Below are positions 12,880-25,589 of a DNA stretch of 64,000 bases, piece after piece (within the stretch, counting starts at the first letter, position 1; every line of letters begins with the position of its first letter). The notes under the pieces were generated by a model. The model did no database searches. It worked only from the letters and a program-made list of their open reading frames with translations, and was not told where the DNA came from. Where the stretch lies: positions 88,014,903-88,078,902 of the forward strand of contig OX235262.1 of assembly GCA_944472135.2 (NCBI GenBank). The letters run 5' to 3'. A program made the position numbers and the translations under genes. This DNA is from Trichobilharzia regenti (lineage: Eukaryota; Platyhelminthes; Trematoda; Strigeidida; Schistosomatidae).

Positions 12880-13450
12880 ATAATTTAGAGCGGTTACAAA
12901 ATACCCATGTGGCCCATTCCAACTTACGCCATCTCTAGTTTAGACATGATATTAAGCTACCCATCAAAGGACGTGTATACTGTACAATAGTTCTCTCTGT
13001 ACTCCTTTATGGCTATGAGACATGACCATTGAAAGTAGAAGACATGAAAAGATAAGGTATCTTTTATCATAGGTGTTTCAGTTCTATATTCCGTTTTGTG
13101 TGGTATAACATGATGAGTAATATTGAGGTTGGGCGTCGACTGTTAGGTAAGGGGAGAAAGTCATTGGATGAGGTTGTGAAGTTACATCGTCTGAGATGGC
13201 CATATGTTGCGCATGACTAACCATCGTCTTCAGCGATAAGAAATGTTGGCCGACATTGAATTAGTTTGGAAAAAGATTTAGAGTTGGTCAAACCTGGGAT
13301 CAGTCGACAAAGACTGGCAGTTGGTTGGAGCCATGATGAGAGATGTAGGCTCCCGGTTGGGGTCCTTGGGATGCTAAAACCAACAGTTGGAGACAGCTGG
13401 TGATATGGCTCAAACTCGTTCTCAATGGCTCAGATGCATTCAGTCTTTCT
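12880..13450 (+). pseudogene. SR2-like RTE retrotransposon, C-terminal fragment
   Basis: This RTE lineage is different from the window's dominant one. Motifs visible across frames are HDIKLPIKGRVY (about 12945-12980), SVLLYGYET (about 12997-13023), the KSLDEVVKLHRLRW block (about 13155-13198) and the terminal ETAGDMAQTRSQWLRCIQS (13387-13443). This terminal pattern is what I recall for schistosome SR2 elements. Several frameshifts and stops make it inactive. A T-rich tract follows (13490-13560). Confidence 0.75.
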
Positions 13451-14344
13451 TACTTGTCGTATTTAATACAACTGTATTGTTCTACCATATTACTACTCTT
13501 TTTTCTTCATATTTTTCCTTATTATCGTTCTTTCTTTTCCTTCTTCTTTTCTCTCTTTTGATTTCCTCTGTGCCAGGACTTTTGACTTTGTTGCACTTTC
13601 TGGTGCATTTAAAAAAAATTAACTTTCTATGGCCTCCTAGTATTTGTTTCCAAATATCCAAAGCATGTTTCTTTTAAATTACGAAAATAACGTTAGTAAA
13701 GTAATTGTTGTCATTTGAAACCTAATAAAACTGCAATAAATGATAACTGGTTTGCATAATGGCAGAAATTTTATGACTGCCAACTAGGGGAATAACAAGA
13801 CACCTGTGATTATTGAAAGCTCTCATCATGCGAATTAAAGTTGTAAATAAATCACTTAGTGAACAAAGGATCTTAAAATCAGCTTTTAGTGTTATTACCA
13901 ACTAACTGTTCAGCTACTCATTTTCTGTTAAAACAACTTTAGTGTACTTCTAATAAAGATATAAAATTATTTATCCAGTGCAATTAAATAACTTGCTTTA
14001 CAACAGCACAAGTGACAGAATCTGTAAACACTTATTGGACGTTTAACAATAGTATCTTGTTTATGTATGGTAACAAAAAAAAACTTCAAATCCTTTCGTT
14101 TCATTTAGTAGTATCGCATTGGTCTACATCACAAATGAGTATCAGAACAAAAAGGATTAGTTTCTATATTTCATTTTAGTTTATGACTTCTGAACTAGTG
14201 AAACTCATACTTCATGATAAACAATTTATTAATGCTCCATTTGATTGGCCTTGAGTAATTTCATTGTTACAGACAATACAAATGAATAACATGCTCCTAT
14301 TTTGCCCTATTTTCTAGCTTCAAACGTAAGGATTTCCTCACAGC
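13451..14344. other. Intergenic; T-rich tract, no gene
   Basis: A pyrimidine-rich tract after the SR2-like fragment, then AT-rich sequence. The 96-codon frame at 13387 is the SR2-like tail running into the T-rich tract and is not a gene. Confidence 0.5.
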
Positions 14345-14985
14345 ATATGATTATTATCATTGTCATGATTATTATTCCCTTGTGTGCTGAGTGGAACAAA
14401 AATGCTTCAACAGCACATAACTATTTCATCTTGTGGTCTACATTTCTTTTTAGCTAGTTTCAACATCGTCCATAAACCTTCATCTCCTACTCATACGACT
14501 TCCTCCGTGTTTCCCTGTGATGCACGTCCGACCCACTGCTTTCAATCTGAGTTTGACTGGAGGTTCTGCCTGGCGTGCATCTCTACCCGACAGTCTCTTC
14601 AAACGCACGCTTTTCATATCCAACTTCATCCCAATCAGGAATAACATCAGTGATAGTTGGAAGCTTTTTCTTACTCCTGTCTTTACTCTATATGCTTCGC
14701 TAAGTTTTCTATTGCCAATCACTTGACACATTTCATCATCATGTAGCGGTTGGATGAGGTTGATGAAGCTTTGGAGAACTTTGCTTTGTAGTGTTGAAGG
14801 TGTTTCCAGTTTACTTTGTGGTCGAGGCTGTTGAAGGCCTTTCCGAAATCTATTAAGTTTAGAGGAAGATTTCACTGTCATTCTATGCTCTGCTCAATGA
14901 TGATGCGTAGTCTTGTGATTCTGTCAGCAAATGATTTGCTTTTTCTGAATCCAGCTCGTTTCACAGTGTTGACATGAGGACATCC
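14345..14985 (-). pseudogene. RTE-clade retrotransposon with internal deletion
   Basis: The 3' end (ATTATTATTCCC at about 14367) and terminal domain are joined directly to an upstream RT segment: VIGNRKLSEAYRVKTGVRKS-like at 14725-14665 and further palm sequence to about 14980. The region between, which holds the FADD box and the KNKIRIFN segment in intact copies, is absent. The 133-codon minus-strand frame at 14480-14881 is a frame mixture and should not be called a gene. Confidence 0.7.
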
Positions 14986-16429
14986 GCTCAGTTCTCATTA
15001 CTACAGTGCTGGAAGATTGAAGAAAAAACAGAAACTGCAGTCTGAGTGAAGAAGCGAATGAAAATTTACGTTCTAGATATTTTCTAAAATGTTTTCTTCA
15101 ATCATAACTAAATAACAGAAACCTCTACATCATATATTTATATTCTGGGATACTTCCAAATATATATCCAGATTTACGCTTGTTTAAACTTAAGTATCTT
15201 TTGTCACACGAATCATAGTTTGACTGAGAAAAACTATTTATGAAAAATCTTCCAGAATGTTGATTTTAACAAGAAAAAGCATTTTTGTAGGTGTACCGCT
15301 GTAAAACTAATAAAACTCTGAGGCTAAATTTGCGAAAATGCACCCTGATATCAACTCATTACGTCGAAGATTTGTGCAAATATTAGGTGGTGTGATTAAA
15401 AGTCTACAAATATAGAAGAAAATTTCTGTGAAATCATACTCGGTATCGTTGTTATTCAGAATAATACAAAAATTTAAGCACATTACCTTCAGGTTTCTCT
15501 GTTAGAGTAAACAGGTGGGAAGACATTCTCAAACTTTACTGCATTGAATTAATCTACAGTAGCAATTTAAAAATATTGCAAACTGAGTCGAAAATATCTT
15601 AAATATTCTGTTTAATACTATAGTAGGAGTTATAAATATTTTACTAACAAACTTTCGAAGAATTGGCAAATATATATATATATATACATCTATATATATG
15701 TTCATATGGACAAGAAGAAACAACGAGGTTTTAAAGATATTTTCATATTATCATAAAACCTCAGTGGGGCTCATGAGTATCCTTCTTGGATAGTGTATTC
15801 ATGCAAAAGCAAAGTAGTTAAAGTGTTTTGAAATATCACATTCCTCTAAATAACATCCTTTAGTGTTCGTATCATAAGGTCTAGTACTCTTATTATCTAG
15901 CATTATCATAAGTCTTGGTGATTAATTAAAGGTCAATTTGAACGAAGAATATTCTTTTCAATAATTTCTCTTCAGGCTCTTACAATTATAAAGTATAATA
16001 TGTGTTGTCGTCACAATAAAGGCCAGTTATGCGGCGGATACATTCTTTAACGTAGAATAAAAGATTAGTTATGGGGTGTCAAAATAAATAGTTGTATTTG
16101 CGTGACAAACGTGCTAGGCTGAAATTGATTGCAAAATATTGTAAAATGGAACACAATGGTGGGTGTGGGGTAGGAAAATCGATTGATGACTCAGCTAAAC
16201 AACTGTGAACGGTTTTTGGTATTATATAGCCTCATTTAGATTGTGAATAATAACATGAAATCATACTTCGTATTCTTCAGTTTTCAAATTTAGTGAAATT
16301 TCTGATATTGATAATGCATTAAATATTGTCACTGGGAAAAGGAGATGCCTACAATGGTTTATTTTCTTCTCTAACTTTACTTATATCTAAGCAGCATGGT
16401 TTCAACTAAAAGCATTTGGTATGGAAAAG
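14986..16429. other. Intergenic, no gene seen
   Basis: AT-rich sequence with a (TA)n-type stretch at 15668-15700. No recognisable coding or repeat family. Confidence 0.5.
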
Positions 16430-16965
16430 GATATAAAAACCAGAATCCTAAATACAAGGTGCGCATTCGTCAATCTGAAATCACTTTACAAATCTTCTTC
16501 CCTCAACAGAAAGAACAAAATTCGGATTTTCGACACTAATGTTACGTTAGTTCTTCTATATAAGTCAGAAACATGGCGTGAACTTCATGAATAGCATTCC
16601 TGACAGGTTTAAGACTTATGTCAGCAACTGCTTTTGCTCCATACTGAAGACCAAATAGATGGCCAGAAAGAATCAGCAACAAGAAATTATGGGCAAAAAT
16701 CAAGTGGAGTTGGATTGGGTACACGCTGAAGAGAATACCAATGGGTGCCAGGCACTCGAGTAGAAACCGAATAGGAAACAACCAGTGGGGCATGTTTCCA
16801 AGGGTGACACGAAGGAGGTCGTGAGAGGAGATGATCAGACTATGAGCAACTTGATGCCAGACAAGATGACTGCAGAAAATAGAACAAAGTGGAGACGTGT
16901 TGTTGGAGTCCATGTTCCACTCGGAACCCAAAAGAACAATAACAAATATAATAATAAATTGGTTG
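16430..16965 (+). pseudogene. RTE-clade retrotransposon, 3' part
   Basis: Plus-strand segment from a KNKIRIFD-like motif (about 16512-16540) through FKTYVSNCFCSILK (about 16609-16650) to the terminal block, ending in ACAATAACAAATATAATAAT. It is frameshifted throughout and colinear with the copy at 8.6 kb. Confidence 0.75.
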
Positions 16966-17957
16966 ATATGCGTAGTATACATCTATTCACTTCAATCATA
17001 TATTAGTAATGGTTACCGTAGAGGCTTCGCTTTAATGGGAAAAGAAACCTCGATGACTAGAACTGAAATATCTTTTACTTTTTCAGAGTTTAATGTGACT
17101 TAAATATGCTATGGTTATTGTTGTTGTTGTTAAGCCTCTCTAAATGCTTCATTGGCAAAGATTTAAGAAAAGATAATATATATGAAGCATGAAATGATAA
17201 GAATAAGAATTATAAATTTTTTTTACGTAACGTTATTTAACGACGGTTATCATATTAATGACATTTGTTAAGAGATTAAAATATTACTGTAAGGATATAA
17301 GAGAGATTTATAGAATTTATATTCTATAAATAATTCATATATGTATCAACGTCATTTTTTTCATATCTTATTAGTAAAATCAGCAGTCCTACTCTACGTT
17401 TCGTCTGTCCATTTATCCATGTTCTGTTATAAATTGTTCTAAAATTATAAGTCAACAGTGAATTATTTTTAGTTTAATCTTATTTGCATATATATATCAT
17501 TCAAGTTATTCACTAAAATAAAAATAAGAGAGAAACTGAATTCAAGGAAATTACAATTATGGCAAAAAAGATAGTCAGCTTATTTGGAATTGTAATGCTA
17601 ATATACCACAGTGTTAAAAAAAATTTATCCACTGTGAATCCCAAAGGTAAGTAACACATAACTAATCTATCTAAGGTGTCTTAGTTCCGTTTTAATAGTG
17701 TTCATGAAATTATAACGAGCAAAACTGACTTGTTGTCGTCTGAACATAAGCAATCAATCTCTGCATTCCATTGTATAGCTATCCAGAACTTCCTAAGGTA
17801 ACTCAAAGTTACCAAATGCCCCAACGACAGCAAAAAGACGGCTATTTGAAATAAAATTTGCTGTACTACTCAATAATCGTAATATAACAAAACTCCAAAA
17901 TTAGAGACTAAATAGGCACAAAGACAATAATATTTTTTAGGTTAACATATAGTAAAA
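16966..17957. other. Intergenic, no gene seen
   Basis: Very AT-rich sequence without recognisable similarity. Confidence 0.5.
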
Positions 17958-18015
17958 AAACATATATAGCCCTATGTTCCTCTAGGAACTAAAGGATATA
18001 ATAATAATAATATAG
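17958..18015 (+). mobile_element. RTE-clade retrotransposon, 3' terminal scrap
   Basis: CCTATGTTCCTCTAGGAACT followed by AAAGGATATAATAATAATAA is the canonical 3' end and microsatellite tail of the dominant RTE family, here 5'-truncated to about 50 bases. It abuts the PLE fragment that begins at about 18036. Confidence 0.75.
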
Positions 18016-18035
18016 TGAAAAAAGTACAAAGTTAG

Positions 18036-18965
18036 TTGGAATACCCAAATCAGTATCAGAATTGTAATCCCTTTAATAAGTGCAATCTTGCGATTCAGTT
18101 CACTTCAGAGAAAGAGACTAACTCCAAAATATCCTTTCTTGACGTTCAGCTAACAAGACAACAACAAGACGGAACACTGAAAAGATCTATCTACAGAAAG
18201 TCGACATGGAACGGACGGCTTACTACCTTTTACCTCTATACGGTACCTTCGGTACCTCTATACACCGAACGAAACCTGATGAGTAACTCAGCTACAGAGT
18301 TTGCAGAATCTGAACCCCGGATGCCATAGAAGACGAACTGGACAATCGCAAGAGAATCTTCGTCGAGAATTGTTATCCAGAACGATTTATTGCAAAATCT
18401 ATGAATCCTAGACAACAAAAGCCCCCCATGCTTAGCGTCCAGAAAAACCTCCCATACATGAACCTTCCATTCAGTGGAGATTCATCTGCGGAAACTCTGA
18501 AAAACCGAATGTCGCGCTCACTTAAGAAAACCTTCTTCACAGATGAACTACGATTAACCTTCTCCTGAAAGCCTATGATTCTTATGAACGTGAAGGACAA
18601 GCTACCACTACTGACCTCATCAGTGTGTATCTACCAATTCACCCGCTCGTGCGGAGCCAAGTATGTCATCCGTACCCAAATGTACCACCGAAAACGTGTC
18701 AGCATGGTTTTACAAAGGAGAAAATCGATACCCTAGCAGCTCTATCCTGGAACATTGATAGATTCCGGGTACTAAGCTGGACCCCGAACAAACATCAATG
18801 TCGTCTACAGAATACGAAGCAGTCTTCCTAAATGTGTACGAATCCAACTTCTTCAAACTGCTGAAGCAATGACAATTACCTATCTAAGTCCTGAACTCCA
18901 CATACAGAAAAATTTCGTTCAATCACTGCAGTTGCAATGCACGTAATCTATCTTAATACCCGCAG
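18036..18965 (+). pseudogene. Penelope-like element: RT thumb and GIY-YIG fragment
   Basis: The first 97 codons carry the end of the RT domain (ISFLDVQLTRQQ, then SIYRKSTWNG, at about 18130-18215), typical of PLEs. Across frames the linker follows (SLKKTFFT near 18520). The GIY-YIG entry CIYQFTRSCGAKYV lies at about 18627-18668, where the YIG is changed to YVI, which would disable the nuclease. The terminal LLKQ/AEA-like helix is near 18855. It is frameshifted several times. Confidence 0.8.
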
Positions 18966-19485
18966 GTAAATTCTATTTCTTTCTATCTCTTCATTCGTAT
19001 TATTTTGTTAATTGTAATATTTTACATTTTCAACTTTCTTGTTCTCTCCCGCCAATCGATTTATTTTCTACACCTCTCCACCACTGTTACTCAATTTCTA
19101 GTCATTTGTGTTACGTCGTCCAACTTATTCGCTCAATTTCAGTTCCTATTTAAATGGAATTATTCTCTACCCCACTTCTACTTGGTCTCTACCTGTCTGT
19201 AATTACCTTTGTTGCTACCCTGATTACTCAGTTGAAACATTTTAGTCAATTATATTACGACATCTAACTTACTAACTAATTTTACTTTAGTTGCTGTCTG
19301 ATTAACCTTGTTTTTATATTAGACCACTCTTCTATTACCTAATTAATTATCTAAACTTGACAAACCTCATGTACATACACACACAATAATTATATATAAA
19401 TGTGATTGTACAGCTATATGAATGAATTCACCGAAAAGAGTCTCTTCGTTGAACGTCTTCTCTTTTTTCATACGACTCAATGAAG
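18966..19485 (+). repeat. Probable PLE 3' end region
   Basis: This pyrimidine-rich non-coding sequence contains GATTGTACAGCTATATGAAT and ACCGAAAAGAGTCTCTTCG (about 19404-19451). The same block recurs at 24.26-24.35 kb, and on minus at 26.87-26.95 and 29.17-29.23 kb. Its repeated association with PLE coding ends suggests a pseudo-LTR. Confidence 0.55.
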
Positions 19486-20736
19486 ATTTATAAAAATTGT
19501 AATTATATCGTTCAGGGGGAACTTTCCAAACGATTATTCTATTATATTATGTTATACTGAGACTGTTAAATAAATTAGTTGGAATTAATTTGATGCTTTA
19601 CTACCCAATTTTAAGGTGCTTTATAAAATCGTAGAATACAACAGTGTGCTTATAAATTTATACACGTTTGCATGCACTTATATCTGCAGGTTAAAGCATA
19701 ATATTCAATTGTCAGACGCTCAGAAAAGACGACGGCTTACCAATGAATTTCTCAATATCCTCAGAGGATTTGATCTTCTACTAGTGAGATGATGAGCGGA
19801 CAATTAGATTGTAATTATTTGAAACAGTTGAGAAGAATCTTAGTAAGTGGAAAGGAAGTGAAATATTTCCAGTAGTATGTATTACTGCAATTGATGGATT
19901 CCTGAAAGTGAGTGATTTAAGACACTCATTCTTTCACCATAAGGAGATTCATTAATTTATTGTTTTATCAGTGACATATCAGCTAATATTTTTCCCGCAT
20001 ATATTTAATTTATATTTTCAGTCAGGAAAACTACATATATGCTCTAGGAAGACTCACATTAATAGATAGGTAGATATTTTTTGTCAATAAAAAATCCTTG
20101 AGGTTGAGATTCTTTTATCAAAATACTTAAAGGTTTTTCATTCAATCAGTCATCACTCTCTCTATCTTCTTTTCATAAAAATCAGTAGTTAATCGTGCAT
20201 GTGAATAAATGAGTTGCTAGTATCTATTCATTAGAAAACGTTTATCTCAGAGATTAGATAATGATGTAGCTTTTTTAGCATTCACTCTCGTAGAATCCAA
20301 TTATCTGCGCAGAAAAGCTACTGTCTATAATATAGATAAGTGTCCATAATTAGCCATTTTTATAGCTTTATTCGCAGTTGTGATATATGTCGCTAATTTA
20401 GAATATAAGTAGTCTGCTTACATATGACAGAGAAATAAATTTATCATGGAGTTCGTGAAAGACGCAATTCCATCCCCTCAGATATGTATATTTCCATTAT
20501 TAAGTGCTTTAATACGAGTATATAGATAAAAACGGGTTTAATGCGCTTTTCCGAGAGACATTTAACTAACAAACACTTTGAATATTTATGACAAAAATTA
20601 GTGAAAATGCTTTTTAAAGAATTGTAGCCCTAACACTGATATGAATGACTAAAAATACTGTTTATAAAATCAAATCAGTGGCAGTGAAATATCACTTCAA
20701 ATTGCGTAAAACTTTGAGAAGTACTTATCTGCATAG
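19486..20736. other. Intergenic, no gene seen
   Basis: AT-rich sequence without recognisable coding or repeat content. Confidence 0.5.
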
Positions 20737-20980
20737 TTATTATTGTTCCCTCGAGTTTCAAGTGGAACATAGGGTTGCAATAGAATATCTCAGTTTCAAC
20801 GTGTTATCTACAGTCTTTCTAGCCGGCTTGGTGATTATCCATGGTCCCTAATCTCCTTCTAGCAAGATTTTCTCCATGTTATCCCTAGACCTTAGCCCAA
20901 CTCATCGTTTCCCACTAGGGTTCCACTCAGCGGTCTGATATCAGTCACTCAACAGTTTCCTTAGGGTATGTGTAAAACTT
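20737..20980 (-). pseudogene. RTE-clade retrotransposon, 3' terminal fragment
   Basis: The minus-strand 3' end (TTATTGTTCCCTCGAGTTTC) is followed by about 200 bases matching the terminal domain of other copies. Coding frames are destroyed. Confidence 0.65.
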
Positions 20981-21104
20981 GGGCACTGTGGTAGTAAGTA
21001 ATTACATATTGGTTTGTTTATTAGATGGATCAGACAGTGAAACAGTATTATTTAATCGATGACGTTTCGAACAAAGTTTATTGTTCATAATCATATCAAT
21101 TGTA

Positions 21105-22495
21105 ATCATACTACTTTGAAACTTCAGTTTTATAGTTTTCTTTGTCCTCTCCTATTTGTTGTAGGGGTAATAGAATTTTCCAGGTATCAGGAACAGGTGA
21201 TGAATCATTCTTGTTATATGTATTTGCAATTGATTCGATAAACAAAGCTTCTGTTATCAATCTCTCCCTCCACCCTGTGACATTAGATTTCAAAATTGTC
21301 ATCCTGTCCAATCCTATTGTTTGGTTGTGTGTAATTACATGCAGTGCTAAAGCTGAACCATTCTCTAGATTTCTTATCTTATTTGGGTCAACCAATCTAG
21401 ATTTTGCTAAGTTTTTATGTTTAGCTAGTCTGAAGGCACCTGTTCTACTAGTTTGACTTATGTATTTGACCTCACAATCATTGCAGGGTATTAGATAAAC
21501 TGAATTGTTTTGTTTTAAAGGCTCCACAGGATCCGTTAACAGACAAAATGTGTTTCTAATTGAGTTTGTGGATTTGAATATCAGCCACTTTTATTCCTGC
21601 CTTGTTAAGAATTCTGCGTAAGGTTTCCGAGGTTCCTTCCTTGTATGGAATTACTACTGATGATTTAAATTCCTTATTGTTGGTATCGTCATTAATATTA
21701 TTATTATCACTGTCGCTGCTGTCATTATTTATTTTATTTTTAAATTTCCTTGCATATTTCCTGACTAGTTTATCTGGACAATTATTAAGCTTCAAGGCTT
21801 CTTTTATGTATATCACTTCCTGTCTTAGATTTTCTTTTGAGTTACTTAGTTTTTGTGCTCTGTCACTTAAACATTTCACCAATCCTATTTATACTGACAC
21901 AGGATGGGATGATCGGGAGTTCAAATATCTGTTTGAATGTGTGGGTTTCCTGTAAACACTAGTGTTTAACTTATCATCTTCTTTCCTTTTTACGTTGCAG
22001 TCTAACATTGGAAGCTCCCCTTCCTGACTTTCCGATTCATAATGAAATCGAATTGCCTCAACCTTCAAGTTGATGTGTCCGAAAAATCCATCTACATCTT
22101 GTGTTCTGAGTACAGTGAATGTGTCATCTACATGCCTCCACCATCCTTTGGGGTGGGGGTGAACGTTTCAATCGCTATGTTTTCCCACCTATCCATGAAT
22201 ATATCTTCTACAACCGGGGATTTCGGTGATCTCATGACAACTCCTTCAGTTTGTTTGCATATTTTTCTTTGAAATTTAAAAACTGTGGAAGTCAGCATAG
22301 CTGCACTCCAGCATTATGTCATGTCCTCAAGTGGCACTTTTGTCCTAAGTTCGAGTTCTTGGTGATAAATGAGTTCGTTTCTAACTGCCTCTTTAGCAGC
22401 GCGTATACAGACTGACACTGCAAAACTAACCATTTTTTCTTCATTATCTAATTTTAAATTATCTAATCTGTGTTTTAGTTGATAAGAATTAGTTA
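21105..22495 (-). pseudogene. Penelope-like element, RT palm through GIY-YIG (longest copy)
   Basis: This is the longest PLE in the window. In translation order it shows a palm helix (AVSVCIRAAKEAV, about 22420-22380), QTEGVVMRSPKSPVV (about 22255-22210), the catalytic HVDDTF box (about 22136-22119, in another frame), and a MLDCNVKRKEDD segment and VYRKPTHSNRYL (22005-21925). A linker with an acidic Asn-rich insert and SVVIPYKEGTSETLRRIL follows (21660-21600). Last is GIY-YIG: VYLIPCNDCEVKYISQT (21500-21450). YIG is YIS here. Both catalytic aspartates survive, but stops and frameshifts separate the blocks. It differs clearly from the PLEs at 7 and 40 kb, so it is a separate lineage. Confidence 0.85.
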
Positions 22496-22624
22496 GTCTA
22501 GTTTTCGAGTGGCTTTTAGGGGATTTAGATGAAATTCCTTAGAGTGTTTTCAATCTGTCTGTATTTGCCTTGGCATATGTGTTGGACTATGAGCTGTTGG
22601 TTGGTTCATTGTCAAAGTTTCTTA

Positions 22625-23010
22625 TCCCTAGTCCTTTCCTGTCACTTATCTGATCTTCGGGAGGGATCTAAGGAAGCTGTTGATAAAATTCTAAAGTTTT
22701 TTGGAATTGCTGTTGGCGAAACACCCAATCTTTGAGCTAGGTAGAGGAATTGACTTGACAGCAATGTTAAACATCCGAATCTTATTGTTTATGCTGAGTT
22801 TAGCAGATTTCCACGCTCATTTTAGCCTAGTCCTGTCTTTTTCTTCTGATCTCCATCCGTACCGCCTGCAGTTGAAACAATGTTAACTAAACTAGGGAAT
22901 GTGGAGATCTCCCTCAGATTTCTCTCGCTAGTACTGATCAGGTATTTGCTGTTGCTGTTAGTTAAGTATCTATATTACCTCTATCTTCTCTATGTTCACT
23001 TGACATCTGC
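22625..23010 (-). pseudogene. RTE-clade retrotransposon, internal fragment
   Basis: The minus strand contains a degraded KNKIRMFN segment (near 22790-22770) and a region corresponding to GGTDEDI...KAR (near 22870-22830), followed by a VNIEKIE-type motif near 23005. It lacks the 3' end and abuts the 5' side of the PLE at 21.1-22.5 kb. Confidence 0.6.
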
Positions 23011-23559
23011 AAAATGGGCTATATTATAAATTATTCTGCTAGTTAATAGTCCTGAAAAATGTATCTAATTTATGACTGGAATTCAGATCAGGCAGGTATT
23101 TCTAAACAGCATACCTTGTAAAAAGAAAATAAACAACAAATGAAGGAGAACAATTTTCATATTTTATTTAAGAGATTTTTCTGTCAGATACTTTTAAGTA
23201 ATTCTCAGTGATACTAAATATTTATAGTATAGAGAGAAGATAACATCTCTGTCAATGAAGTTAACCTGAGAATATATTTTTTTTTGCCTTAAATTAACAG
23301 TATATAACAAATTTAGATGAGTAACTTAAAAGAAAATTAGACAGAACACCCGATAGCAGATAAAACAGAACATCAATGAACGTTTAACTATTTTATGAGA
23401 GTTTAGTTTAAGATGGTATCAGAATTAAGCAAACTGTTTACAACTACTCAGAATTCACATTATTGAAACCTTTACTTTGTTTGTGTGTTTGTTATTTTGA
23501 ATAAAACAAATAGGATAAAACCATAAAAACCGCACAAACACACGATGCAATGGCATCTT
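23011..23559. other. Intergenic, no gene seen
   Basis: AT-rich; no recognisable feature. Confidence 0.5.
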
Positions 23560-23808
23560 TATTATTATTATTTTTATTCCTTTATGTTCCCAGTGTAACA
23601 CAGGACTTCAAGCTAGAGCATTTAAGTTTCAGTAACAGTGGTGTTTATTTTTTACGGAATGGGGCTGCTTTCCTCATGCCCAACCTTCTCTCTTCACCAG
23701 ATTTATTGCTGACTCAGTAGGGTAAGTGAATGCTTCAGCCGGGGATCGAACAGCGAACCACCTGTGCGATTAGCGAGCATTCTACCGCTCTGCCACCGAC
23801 GCAATCAT
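23560..23808 (-). repeat. tRNA-derived SINE (RTE-tailed family), best copy
   Basis: Minus strand. The tRNA-like head has an A box (GTGGCAGAGCGGTAGAATG, about 23800-23780) and a B box (GTTCGATCCC at about 23748). The family body leads to the 3' end CTTGAAGTCCTGTGTTACAC (about 23614-23595), GGAACATAAAGGAATAAA and an AAT microsatellite. This 3' end resembles that of the RTE copies, consistent with mobilisation by RTE machinery. It is not a functional tRNA gene, because the acceptor stem does not close. Confidence 0.75.
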
Positions 23809-24099
23809 CTTTGTTATAACTTTTGAAATAACAACGCTTTTATTTTCTGTATTCTTATTGATGTCTTACTTTCAGGATCAGTGCAGACAAGATTTCTGGT
23901 CGTAATCACAATAATTATGTTATATATATATACGAAAACTCGCAAAAAGTGAATTTATGACGTTTTGGACAGTGACAATTGACCACTGGTTATTTTGCAT
24001 TTCTCGAATGATATTAACATCTTTTTTTCTGAAACGACTTTTTGTCCATTTTCTTCACCTACTGTATACCTTATTTTAATAGTTATCTCCATGCTGTTT

Positions 24100-24370
24100 C
24101 AGTCAGATCTACTTCTTCCGAACACTTTTCATATTACGCAGCCTTAGTCTAAACTCACTAATCCCCACTTCTGTCCTAGTTACAATTTGATTACTCATCT
24201 CTGTTTTGAAATACTTCGATAATGTCAACAACAGCCTATTTATTCTTGTGTTATGTACACACAAATAATTATCTATAGCTGCGATGCTTCAGTTGAGTGA
24301 ATGAATATGCCAAAAAGAGACTTTTCTTTGAAATATTTGCTCTTGTTTCCATGTCTGGCTGGGTATTTTT
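24100..24370 (+). repeat. Solo PLE-end-like sequence
   Basis: It is similar to the PLE 3' region at 19.2-19.48 kb (TACACACAAATAATTAT, then a GAATGAATATGCC..AAAAGAGACT block). No PLE coding sequence lies next to it. Confidence 0.45.
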
Positions 24371-24882
24371 TATGAATTCTCGGCATCTCAACTATTGTAA
24401 ATATATTTAATTTTTAATTGCGTCATCCTATGGTTCCTGTAATTTTCTTTATTTGAAATATCTCATGTGTAACTTTCAGGCCAAAGGACTAACTATGACT
24501 TTCATTTCAATGTTCATAACATACAAAAAAGCCCAACAGGTTAATGCATTATTTCTTCTATTCACTAATATGTCCATTCTTCTTTTATTATTATTTCATT
24601 TGAATGGAAGCACTTACTAACTAAAAATAAATAGTTGGACATGTTGTGAATTGTTTATATTCTAGGAGACTGAATAAAAAATGTTTTCGAAAGATTAATA
24701 AGTATTTCTTAGTTTATTTCTTTTTTTGTTTTTGCCTCAACATTCAACTCTCCATAATTTCAAAGTGTGTAATTTAAGATTAAAATTCACATATGGATGA
24801 TATAATTAAATAATTGTACATGAGACAATAACAATTACACAGACATATGACGTAAACCAAGAGATTTTATGTGGCATTCCTT

Positions 24883-24919
<37 letters not shown>

Positions 24920-25150
24920 CTTTTTCTAAAGGTGTTTTCCACACAAAAATACATTTGGCGTAATTATATGTTTGGACATATATCAAAAACGACCTGTATC
25001 AAGGATTGTAGGAGATATAGTTGTCCTTTGTGATTTGAAACGAGAAACTTAGTATATACAGGAAAAATTGTGACACAGATTATCAGACAAATGTGGTCTG
25101 AATAACTAAAATTTAGTTTTCTGTAGTTTGGTTTGAAAGGGTTGATCATG
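24371..25150. other. Intergenic with (TA)n microsatellite
   Basis: The (TA)n tract lies at about 24883-24917. Otherwise AT-rich sequence without recognised features. Confidence 0.6.
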
Positions 25151-25159
25151 GATGGATGT

Positions 25160-25400
25160 CCCGCCCCCCACGACAATGGTTGGGGTCGCGCTAAATCACG
25201 AATTAGTAGACGTTAGAGTTCATGGTTCATTGAATCGGGTCCCAGTGTCTGAACGGTATACGAGCTTGCCGTGTAACCAGAAGGTTATATGTTCGAACCC
25301 CAGTGGGTGGATACTGCCAATGATTCCCAAACTAGGATGAAACAGCAGCTGTCCAGTACTCGCTGGTTTTCAATGGTTCTCTAGCTGATACCAATCCGTG
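25160..25400 (+). repeat. SM-alpha-like SINE with tRNA-like head
   Basis: GGGTCCCAGTGTCTGAACGG (about 25234) and GGTTATATGTTCGAACCCC (about 25280-25298) form tRNA-like A and B boxes. The degenerate hammerhead region (CCCAAACTAGGATGAAAC, about 25325) and the family 3' part (CTGGTTTTCAATGGTTCTCT) follow. It is colinear with the copy at 57.95 kb. The ribozyme core is damaged. Confidence 0.7.
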
Positions 25401-25589
25401 ATCAATTCATAAATATGAAATTTAGTTACTAGATGCAAAGAGTGGAGTATTCTCTGATTTACCTATCAAATACAACTAATTTGAACACGGGACAAGCTAC
25501 TGTATCATTTGAATGAATAGTGGTTGAACAATAGTCACTCGTTTCAAAATGTTTGGTTTCTGGGGAATCACCTGATTTGAAAGTTGACT

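Noticed and set aside
14480..14881. 133-codon minus-strand frame
   Set aside because: A mixture of correct and shifted RTE frames; not an independent gene.
16542..16982. 146-codon hydrophobic minus-strand frame
   Set aside because: Antisense to the plus-strand RTE fragment at 16.43-16.97 kb.
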